64,000 nucleotides of DNA from positions 4,019,001 to 4,083,000 of the forward strand of contig NC_133059.1 of assembly GCF_048771995.1 (NCBI RefSeq). The letters run 5' to 3'. The notes beneath the pieces were generated by a model. It was not told the DNA's origin, searched no databases, and was given only the letters and a program-made list of their open reading frames with translations. Shown here one piece after another: positions 46,063 through 58,849 of this stretch (positions are counted from its first letter, which is position 1; each line of letters starts with the position of its first letter). The DNA is from Taeniopygia guttata (Eukaryota > Chordata > Aves > Passeriformes > Estrildidae). The position numbers and the translations under genes were made by a program.

Positions 46063-48484
46063 TCAGGCTGGGCAGCGCCTGCTGTTGATGACGATGTCGT
46101 CGTACTCGTCCTGGGGAGAGAGAGAGGTTGTGGGGGGGCTCGGAAGGGTTTGGGGGCCTTCCTGAGAGGCCCCCCGGGCTACCCCGGGGTTGGGAAATCT
46201 CTGGGGCCGGTGTGGCCACCACTGTGGGGCCGGTGTGGCCACGGACTGACCTCGCTGTCCTCGGGCCCGCCCTCGCTGTCGCTGTCGCCGCTGTCGCTGC
46301 TGTCGCTGCTCGGGGGGTCGCGGGCCCCGAAGCGGCGCAGGAGCGGGGGCAGGCGGGGGTCGGGGCGGCGGCGGGCGCTGTACAGGGGGGTGAACCCCGA
46401 AAACGTGCGGGGGTCCGGCCGTGCCCCGCCCCGCAGCAGGCACTCGGCCACCTCGGGGCTCTGAGCTTCCACGGCCAAGTGCAGGGGGCTGCGGCCACAG
46501 CTCGGCTCCTGGGGGAGCACGGTGGGGTCAGGGGGCGGCCAGGACCCCCACTCCCACCCCGTGTTTTGGTTATTTTTGGGGGGTTTTGTTTTTGGGAGCA
46601 CCCACCGGCTGGTCGGGGTCAGCGCCGGCGCGGAGCAGGAGCTGCACCAGATCCAGGTCCCGGCGCAGGACGGCGATGTGCAGGGGTGTGTAACCTGTGG
46701 ATGGGGGTCCCCAAAGCACAGCCTGAGCACGTGGGACCCCCCCCAAATCATTCCCCTCCCAACATGCCCTCCAAACAGCGCGACCCCCCCACAAAACGTG
46801 TAAATAATTCCAAACGCTGCGTCCCCATCCCCAAAATCACCGGAATTCCCCCCGCCTCAAAACCACGGCGAGCCCAAAGCTACAGGACCCTCCCAAAACC
46901 CTTCCCCAGCCCCGAAAACCGCGGCCCCCAGCCCTCACCGTCGTAGTTGACGCTCTCCAGCTGCGCCCGCCGCTCCTCCTCGTCCTTGCCGGGGTCCCCC
47001 AGCAGGGCGCGGGCGCAGGCGGGGTGCCCCTCACGGCAGGCCAGGTGCAGCGGGGTGTGCCCGCCGCGCTCCCGCACCGCCGCGCCCGCGCCCGCCGCCC
47101 GCAGCCGCCGCACGGCCCCGGCCAGCCCCAGCACCACGGCGATGTGCAGCGCGCTCTGCGGGGAAAACCGGGCTGAACCCCCGCAAAAATATCCCCACAA
47201 AACCTGCAGCCTGTCCCCCCAAAAACCTGCAGCCTGTCCCCCCCAAAAACCTGCAGCTCTTCCTCCCCAAAACCTGCAACCCGTCCCCCCCAAAAACCTG
47301 CAACCTGTCCCAAAACATCCCCCCAAAAACCTGCAACTCTTCCTCCCCAAAACCTGCAACCCGCCCCCCCCAAAAACCTGCAGCCTGTTCCCCCAAAACC
47401 TACAACCTGTCCCAAAACATCCCCCCAAAAACCTGCAGCTCTTCCTCCCCAAAACCTGCAACCTGTCCCCCCAAAGACCTGCAGTCCGTCCCGGGCGCGA
47501 TGTGCAGAATGCTCTGCGGGGTGCTGGGGTCAAACCCCACCCAAAATTCCCCTCCCACCGTGACCCCAAACCCCCAAATTTCCCCTCAGCTCCTCACCCA
47601 GCCCCACCCACGCTGTGGAGACTTGGGGGTGGTCCCAGGACCCCCCCGGGACCCCCCGATTTCCTTCCCTGCCGCACCTGGCCCAGGTCGTTCTGCAGGT
47701 CCAGGTAGGGCGAGCGCTCGGTGTGGCGCAGGATGGACTCCAGGAACTCCTCGTGCTCGTGGATCACGGCCAGGTGCAGCGCCCTGCCGGGGGTACGGGC
47801 TGGCGGGGGCGTCCCGACACCCCCGGACCAACCGGGGACTCCCCCGACACCCCCGCACCCACCGGGGAGCCCCAAAAATGTGTTTGTGTGTGTGGGGCTG
47901 GGGGTCCTGGGCCGTGAGTGGGGGGCACTGAGGGGCGGTCCCGGGGGGCTCGGACGTTACCGAGGGACCCCCGGGGGTACATTGGTCCCGGGGGACTCGG
48001 AGGTTACCGGGGGACCCCCGGGGGTACATTGGTCCCGGGGGGCTCGGACGTTACCGAGGGACCCCCGGGGGGCTCGGACGTTACCGGGGGACCCCCGGGG
48101 GTACATTGGTCCCGGGGGGCTCGGACGTTACCGGGGGACCCCCGGCGGTGCGGCGGTCCCGGGGGGATCGCACCGGAGCCCCGGGAAGCGGCAGCACCGT
48201 GACCCCCCAACCCCAGGGTGTGCGCGGGGGTCCCGCCCGGACCGGGGGGGGGGTTCCCTCATCCTTCCCCGCCCTCACGTGTCGCCGTCCTCGGTGACGA
48301 AGCTCAGGACGTGCCGCAGCCAGGCCGCGGGGTCAGCCAGGGGGTCGGGGGACTCCGCCGCGGGGCTGGCGGGCAGCGGCGGCCCCGGCGGCCCCTCGCC
48401 CAGCGAGCCCAGCCCGCTGTCGCACCACTCGTCGCCCTCGGGCCGCTTCGCCTCGCCCGGGGCCGCCGGGGCCGCGGCCGCCAT
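46063..48484 (-). CDS. NFKBIB: NF-kappa-B inhibitor beta (6 exons, 307 aa)
   Basis: Cytoplasmic inhibitor that masks NF-kappaB dimers. Minus-strand exons: 48484-48279, 47783-47678, 47155-46939, 46694-46606, 46508-46251, 46110-46063, GT-AG and in phase. The N-terminal signal degron DSGLGS is at residues 22-27 (IKK sites Ser23 and Ser27). Ankyrin repeats follow, with TALHLAVIH, SALHIAVVLG, TPLHLACREG, TPLHIAVLRR, SPLHLAVEA and TPLYSARRR. The C-terminus is an acidic Ser-rich PEST tail with SSDSSDSGDSDSEGG and DEYDDIVINS. Human is 356 aa. The acidic insert between ankyrin repeats 3 and 4 of mammalian IkappaB-beta is reduced here to about 15 residues (KDEEERRAQLESVNYD). Confidence 0.95.
46700..46935 (-). 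other. NFKBIB intron 3
   Basis: Short unique intron, C/A-rich on the plus strand. Nothing else is recognised. Confidence 0.4.
47165..47490. repeat. Minisatellite in NFKBIB intron 2
   Basis: About 13 units of CCCCAAAAACCTGCAGCCTG, with TGCAGCTCTTCCTCCCC and CAAAACATCC variants. The array is bracketed by the exon 3 acceptor and a partial copy of it. Confidence 0.85.
47494..47535 (-). pseudogene. NFKBIB: Duplicated 5' edge of NFKBIB exon 3
   Basis: GATGTGCAGAATGCTCTGCG (47498-47517) matches GATGTGCAGCGCGCTCTGCG at the true exon 3 start (47141-47160), with a similar flank. The offset is about 358 bp and the copy lies across the minisatellite. Confidence 0.8.
47790..48275. repeat. Repeats in NFKBIB intron 1
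   Basis: From 47940 to 48150 a unit of about 45-52 bp, GGGGGGCTCGGACGTTACCG followed by GGGGACCCCCGGGGGTACAT, occurs five times. The rest is unique. Confidence 0.8.
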
Positions 48485-48662
48485 CGCGGGCCGGGGAATC
48501 CCCGCCCCGCCGCCTGCCGGGACCCGTAGTCCGCACCCGCGCTTCCGGGTGTCTCAGCCAATCACCACCCCCTATCTAGCCCCGCTCACTCCCCCCCGCC
48601 AATCGGAGCGGCCGGGGGTGCACGGGGCACGCCGGGAAGTGTAGTTCGGGCAGGCCGCGCCC
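48485..48662. promoter_or_regulatory. Bidirectional NFKBIB/SIRT2 promoter
   Basis: 178 bp between start codons. CCAAT boxes at about 48556 and 48598, an ETS-like CGCTTCCGGGTG at 48540 and GCCGGGAAGTGTAGTT at about 48629, which resembles the ZNF143/THAP11 element with one or two mismatches. No TATA box. The same head-to-head pair exists in human. Confidence 0.7.
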
Positions 48663-52512
<3,850 letters not shown>

Positions 52513-52547
52513 GGACCTTCCCCATAGCACAACGGGGACAACCCAAA

Positions 52548-53230
52548 ATTAAATGGTCACAGAGGAGGTTTTGGCTTTCTGTGGTCACTGTGGGGTGGAG
52601 GGCCTGGGGCTCTTTCTTTCCTTGAAGGAAGTTAGAGAAAAACAAAATAAAAATACAGGAAATGGGAAAAGTAAGTTAGAAAAGAAGAGGGGGAGGTTGA
52701 GGGTACAAAAAGGGTTTTTTCCTCCCCTGAAAAGGGGTGCTACAGCTCCAAAATGTGTTGGAATTCACAGGGAGGGTGTGGGGGGGACGTGTGTGCAAAA
52801 CACTGAAACCTGTGAAGTTTCTCACTTTTGTATCTACTGAGAAATAGCATTAATTTACATTTAAAAATTGGTTTCCTTATAAAACTCCTGTCTGCTGTGT
52901 GATCCCTGTGATTTTGGGATGGGAGGAAGAGTGGCTATGGATCTGTGGGGTTAGAAAATGCCAAGGTGACTTTTTTGGGACGGCAGGTGGGACTCATTGT
53001 CCGCCAGCCGCAACTGGCCGGAGCTCGGCTCGCACCTCCAAAATCCCATCATGGAAGCGTGGCTCCTGGAGGGAAGCTGGGATATGGGGGGTGGGAAACG
53101 TCCCTTCCTGGGGGAGAGAATTGTCAGAGAATACCCTGAGCTGCCCCCGTGAAGGGCATCGAGTCCAGCTCCCACCCGAGATCCTTTCCACACCCAAACT
53201 TTTCCCAAGATCTGTAATTATTTGGGGGGG
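52548..53230. other. Downstream of SIRT2: polyadenylation signal and unique DNA
   Basis: Begins with the SIRT2 signal ATTAAA. AAAATAAAAATA occurs near 52645. The GC content falls abruptly compared with everything to the left. No coding sequence is recognised. Confidence 0.5.
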
Positions 53231-53280
53231 GGTTAGTTAATTTTATAGAGTATTGGGTTCTCTTGATGGGTTGGTGTAGT

Positions 53281-53545
53281 GGTAGAGTTTTGTTTGTTTT
53301 TTTTTTATAAATGTTCGGGATCTGTTGTACGGTTTGGAGTATAGGAAGTTAGTTGGAGGGTTTTTCTTTCTTTTTAATGGTTTTTGTGTTTTGCTGTGTG
53401 GGTTTCTATAGGTTTTTTTTTAATTAATGTTTCATTTTTGTGATGTGATAAGAACTGTTAGTGAAAGGAGTGTAGTGTGGGTTGGTATTGTTGAGAATTG
53501 GATGCTGTTTGTTTTGGCATTTTATTTTTAGGAATTGGATTATAA
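53281..53545. mobile_element. Old interspersed repeat, copy 1 (family not recognised)
   Basis: T/G-rich. Resembles 57363-57593 over about 200 bp: shared anchors are a CTGTTGTACGGTTTGGAGTA-like segment, TTTCATTTTTGTGATGT and GTGAAAGGAGTGTAGTGTGG, and then TTATTTTTAGGAATTGGAT. Looks like a degraded transposable element, possibly retroviral-type. It is clearly broken; no coding part is recognised. Confidence 0.5.
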
Positions 53546-54230
53546 CTGCAAAGTTTTAACTATAACTCTAATGAAACAAAACAAATGCATAAATATGAAA
53601 ATGGGAATATAAAACTTCAATTTTAAATATAAACGGAATACATATAAATAAAACATGTAACATAAATAATGTTATCCATTACTATTAGATAGTATATTGT
53701 TTGATATAGAGTATTTTATTTATACAAATACATATAAATATAGATTATAAATATAAACAAATCCATTTAAATATCCATATAGAGATGTATAATTAATACA
53801 TGTCGATATATAAATATAAATATAAAAATTACAAAACAGTAGGAATCAATACAGTACATAATGCATATTTTACTGTATATGTCTTATTAAAACACATTAG
53901 ATGCCCTAAATACTATATATCGAAATACAGTACCTCAATATATTGTGATAGAATATATAACTACTTGTAAAAATAAAAAAATATAAATAAAGAAATATTT
54001 AAATATAGTTTAAAATAAAGGGGATTTTGTTTTCTATTTGGTAGCAGGTAGGGGTTTTATTATAAAAATTATGAATAAAAATAAAATTAGAAATATTTGT
54101 ATAGAAATATATCCCACATACGTTAAGATCTATATAAAAATTCAAAGGTGAGTAAATATAAGTATTAGCAGTATGTACGAAATAGAATTTAAATAAAAAT
54201 TTATCTATCTTGCTACCACAAGGAGGTAAG
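53546..54230. other. AT-rich gene-free stretch
   Basis: Over 80 percent A+T with many AAATATAAATA strings. No long unit, gene or RNA is seen. Confidence 0.6.
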
Positions 54231-55695
54231 CCAAGAGCCTCCTGTGGCACCGGATTCTGTATTTGCCACTTTGCTGAAGGGAGCCTGGGAGAGGGGAAGC
54301 AGTACCTTCCTGGAGGATGGTGTTCAGACAAAGTGGAGAGACTTGGCTTCCTGGCTCCCCCCACCTGAGCAGCTTTTGTTGGGAGTAAAGCACGTGCTGC
54401 TGTACCCGAAATCCACAGTGGAGAACTTCAGCAGCCTAAGAGCAGCATTGTGATAATACTGTTTGGTTTATTTTATGGTAGGAGTTACAAATGACTCGGC
54501 TGCTAAAACTTAGGTTCCAGTGCTGTAGCTCTTTTTTCTCTACTCGGCTCCGAGGGTGTGCAGCACCGTACAAAACTGCACCTCATTTGTAAGCAAATGT
54601 CAGTTGTTCTGATTATTGAAGCTGGGCTTTATTCAGTTGAATCCCGACTGTGCTGCGCCCAGGTCCTTTCTACAAGTAGCGTACGGGAGCTGGGGGAACC
54701 AGAACTGCATATTCCTTGTGATATGTCTGGGATTTTGGGGGGGTTAAATAAAAAGGAGATGCAAAATGAGGGAATTGCTTTTGCATGTAACTATTCTTGT
54801 CCTAAAGGAGCCATCAGCTCTGGGCCGAGAGTTGAGTTACAAGTCTGTGTCTTGAAAGAGCTGCAAGCCTTTTAGGGGCTGCAGTTTGTGTCGCGTGGAA
54901 TGAGGTGCCCTGAGGAAATGTGTGTTGGTAAAGAATAGGAATCTATCGCTAAACTCATTTGGAAAGAAGCCCTCTCTCTATCCACTCCTTTGTACCCAGG
55001 AGTGTAGGAAACTGACTGGGGATGGGCAGTAGTTTTGAAAATCATGCCCTTGCCTTTTTCTCTAGGAATGAACCAAGCAAGTGCCCCGAAAGCACCGGAG
55101 CAGCTGAAGGGAACAGAAAGGGCTCTCCAGCACCTTTTGCCAGTGTTCTCTGCTGTTCCCCAAAAGGCGTCCAGTCCCGGCAGAGGTGTTTGTCATGCAG
55201 CCTGCCAAAATAAAGACCTGTAAAATCCTAGCTCTGCCTTTTGTTTAACGAGTTCTTACTTCCTATTTATGACATCACAGAAAGCAAGGAAAGAATAAAT
55301 GGGACTGGTTCCCACCATTGCTCTGTGCAGACATTTTTAAAGGTCGCTGTACTTAGGTTCTCTTTTTCCACTCCAAGCTTGACTTTTCCCCTCCTTTTCC
55401 GAGGTCTGCTGCTTTGGGTGTCCCAGGGAGGGCAGGGTTCCTCAGCAGGGGTCTTAGGAGTTGGTGCTGATTCTGCTTTTTCCGAAGGTGTAGCAAAGTG
55501 TGCTACCAACAGGACTATTTTCTCCAGGGGAAAGCTTTCTCTCAATGACCATCAATGCATGTATGTGTTTTAATTGTGTAACCAGATGGATTAAGAAAAG
55601 CCAACACCCGTAGCAGATTTCTGTTTGATCTGTATCTGTGAGAAGTGGGCTGTGTGCTGGAGAGGGAGAGATGCTGTTGGAGGGTGGCAACAGCG
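54231..55695. other. Unclassified moderate-GC block
   Basis: Unique-looking sequence with balanced composition. An AATAAA at 55209-55214 and a pyrimidine tract with AG (TTTTTCTCTAG, about 55055-55066) resemble transcript-end and splice signals, but no open frame with recognisable protein is present. It could be a remnant of a retroelement or of a non-coding transcript. Confidence 0.35.
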
Positions 55696-55699
55696 GCAG

Positions 55700-56062
55700 G
55701 TGTGAGCTGTGAGAATGAGGAGGGCTCAGAGCAGCCCCAGGTGTGAGCTGTGAGGATGATGAGGGCTCAGAGCAACCCCAGGTGTGAGCTGTGAGGATGA
55801 TGAGGGCTCAGAGCAGCCCCAGGTGAGAGCTGTGAGGATGATAAAGGCTCAGAGCAGCCCCAGGTGTGAGCTGTGAGGATGATGAGGGCTCAGAGCAGCC
55901 CCAGGTGTGAGCTGTAAGGATGATGAGGAGGGCTCAGAGCAGCCCCAGGTGTAAGCTGTAAGGATGATGAGGGCTCAGAGTAGCCCCAGGTGTGAGCTGT
56001 GAGGATGATGAGGGCTCAGAGCAGCCCCAGGTGAGAGCTGTAAGGATGATGAGAAGGGGGCG
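55700..56062. repeat. 41-bp minisatellite, about 9 copies
   Basis: Unit GTGTGAGCTGTGAGGATGAT plus GAGGGCTCAGAGCAGCCCCAG. Units start at 55700, 55741, 55782, 55823, 55864 and 55905, then after a 3-bp insertion at 55949, 55990 and 56031. Copies are over 90 percent alike, so the array is young compared with its surroundings. Confidence 0.92.
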
Positions 56063-56860
56063 GCTCCTACAGGGGCTGATTTAGAGGGAGTTTTCCTCAC
56101 ATCGCTTTTGCACGGAGCTGCTGGAGAAGAGGAGTTTTTGGGGGGCTCCTGGGGCTGTCTCATGGAGGGACGGTGAGCGCTTTGGAAAGGGTCTGGGGGA
56201 TCACTTGGATACGTGGAGCATTACTCAAAGGAGGAGCAGAGGGACAAACCTTTGTGCCAAGAAGCAGCAGCCAAACAGGTGAGCCGACGTGCCTTTGTAG
56301 TGGGGAATTTTCTCCTTTCCCTTTTGAATTTTGTCTTGCCAGTCACTCCCTGGTGCTCCCAGGAAAAAAAAAAAAAAAAGGAAAAAAAAAAGAAAAAAAT
56401 TGAGTGTATTGTGGACAAAAGAAATTCATAATGAGGGAAGCAACTCCTCTTCCATTATTGTCCATGATTGAACTGGGAGGGGTTTCCCTTCCCTTGTTTT
56501 AAGGGTATTGACTGAAGAAAATCTTGTTTTTTCCATGGTGTTAGGGATGTCACAGGGGAGACAGGGAATCCCTGTGTTCTCTTTTAAATGGAACGGGAAA
56601 AAAATTGTTGCTGTATGATGGGTTTGACTTCAGGGTAGCCCCCACCTTTTCATCATCCTGAGGTTGAAATGAGGGGGCTGCCCTGTTGTCCCTCCTTTTA
56701 AGGGTTTGGATTGAGGTAAAATTCTCCCTGTTGCCCTCATTTGAGGCAAGCCCCTTCTTTTCTGCTCTTCTAGGGGATGCAATTGAAGGGGAGCCCACAT
56801 TTCTCTGCCCTTGTTGAAGTGAGGTGAGCGCCCGAGCGTGAGAATGTAGTGTTTGTTTTG
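56063..56860. other. Unclassified sequence
   Basis: Unique DNA with an A-rich tract at 56363-56400. No gene is recognised. Confidence 0.4.
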
Positions 56861-58786
56861 GTGGGTTTAAGGTAATGTCCTGTAGTTAATTAGTAAGGTT
56901 GGGGTTTTTTTTATTTGATAATTGCCTTCTTGTTTATTCTGTTATAGAGGTTTTATTCATTTGGCTTGTTTAATTGTCGTGAATATTTTATTGTTACCGG
57001 TAATTTGGGAGCTGTTGTTTATGGTTACATTTATCTTTTGGTGAATGTGTTTATTTCCAGCTACTATTTGTATTTTGATGGTTTGAGGCATTAGGGGTTT
57101 ATTGAGTTAGGAATAATTTTTTTTGCAGTTAATTTAAGTTTATTTATTTGGGTTTTTGTTTTAGTTTGATGTATTTGTTGGTTGCTTTTTATTAGTGTTT
57201 TTTTTTTAGGAACTTGTGTATTTGTATTGTGGATTTTTTTAGGTAGTTTTTTATTTGGGTACTTATCTTTTTATTGTCTAATGGTTTAGATTTTTTTAGT
57301 ATCATTTATGACTTTGGTTTTTAAAGTTAACTTAGCACAGTACAGGTTACTCTTGGAGTTAGTGTAGAGGTATGGTTTTCATTTTTAGTAGCTTTCAGGG
57401 TCCGTTGTGTGGTTTGAAGTTTAGTAAGCTGGTTGGACTTTTTCTAGTGGGTTTTGTGATTTGTTTTCTATATGTGTTTTGGTTCCTGTGGGCTGTTTTT
57501 TATTTTTGTTTCATTTTTGTGATGTCTCACTAACAACTGCTAGTGGAAAGAGTGTAGTGTGGGGTTTTTTTTTGCTGGTAGTTGGTTCTGTGGTGGTGTA
57601 TTTTTAGTTTGTGTTTTTTTGTTTTGGGTTTCTTTTGTTAGAGATTAAAGGTTTTTTTTGGGGGTTAATTTGTAATTATTTTCAAGGTTTTAGGGCAATT
57701 GAGTTTTTTGATATGGATGTCCTGTATGATAAGAGTTAATTTATTTGCTTTATGTGGAATTGATGGCAGGGTAGAGGACATTTTTGTATAGAATGTGTAT
57801 TTTAATCATAATATTAAAATAATACCATGGTAAGAGGGGCTGTGTTTTATTGTTTGTGTTCGAGGTGGTTTGGCATTTTCATATATGTTGTGGTTTTTTT
57901 TGATGGCTCATGGAGCCATTCTGACTTTTTTTGATGAAATTGGTGGGAATTTGATGTTTCTTTTGTTATTTTATTTTTAGGAACTGGATTTTTCAGTATG
58001 CTTTTTGATTTTGCGCTTTTTTTTTGTGGTGTAATAGTATTTTAGAAGAACTTGGATGATTTAAAAAAATATTTTTGTTATACTTTTCATCTAATGTTGT
58101 TGGATTATTACAGATGATTTGGAGTTTTATTTTTTAAGTTTCATTTGGATGAATCTATGCTAGATGGTAGGACTGTTTTTATTTTTGGGGTAGTTGGTTG
58201 TAGGTGTATTGTATGTTTTTCAAGTGAAGGTAAATTGAGGTTTGTATTTAGTTGTTAGAGGAATGGAGGAAAAATACATTGGTAATGTTAACAGTAGTGT
58301 GTTATTTTGTGGTTTTTGCTTTTAGTTTGTATTGGAGTTTTAATAAGTTTGGTACAGTAGTGTTTAATGGTGGAGTTATTTAAGGTATGATAGTTTATAG
58401 TTAATTCTTATTTATTTTAGATTCGTGTATAGGTTAGAGGAGGTTGTTGAAGGGTGAGTGTATTTTGTAGATGACTTGTAGTGTTTCAGTTTATAGAGCA
58501 TTTTTTAAATGGGAGTTGAAGTATTTTGACTCGTTTGGTGTTGCTGGTGATACATTGCTGAGGTAGTAGGGGGTATTTGTTGGGTTTTTTAAAAGAAGGT
58601 TTATTGTAGATAGTTCTAGACAGTTGTGGGTTGCCGAATTGTTTTACATTTTCTGGCCTTTTAATACTTATTTAAAATATGTTACAGTTTTTTTGGTTTA
58701 CTGAAACGCTTGATTTTGAGGAAGTTCCTGTTTAGAATGTATGATTTCTTTTGGCCTAAAAAAAAAATGAAAAAAAAATAAAAATC
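56861..58786. other. Strand-asymmetric T/G-rich domain
   Basis: For nearly 2 kb the plus strand is dominated by T and G and poor in C. The old repeat copy 2 lies inside. There is no coding sequence. Composition changes sharply at both ends, to balanced DNA on the left and the satellite on the right. Confidence 0.65.
57363..57593. mobile_element. Old interspersed repeat, copy 2 (family not recognised)
   Basis: Same orientation as 53281-53545, sharing CCGTTGTGTGGTTTGAAGTT-like and TTTCATTTTTGTGATGT segments and GTGGAAAGAGTGTAGTGTGG. The match resumes near 57967-57990 (TTATTTTTAGGAACTGGAT), so about 370 bp more sequence lies between the two parts than in copy 1. Broken and old. Confidence 0.5.
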
Positions 58787-58787
58787 A

Positions 58788-58836
58788 TTCGATGTTTGGA
58801 TTTTTTGCAATCAGCTGCCCGATCAGGGCCACTGGG
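58788..58836 (-). repeat. Inverted partial satellite monomer at the array edge
   Basis: TTCGATGTTTGGATTTTTTG followed by CAGCTGCCC and CAGGGCCAC is the reverse complement of the AATCCGAACATCGAAGG...GGGCAGCTGA part of the 191-bp unit. It lies head to head with the forward array, with a junction at about 58837-58850. Confidence 0.88.
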
Positions 58837-58849
58837 CCAAGAGAACAAA

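Noticed and set aside
54231-55695. A protein gene in the moderate-GC block downstream of SIRT2
   Set aside because: Open frames are short, none resembles a known protein and no consistent exon chain could be drawn.
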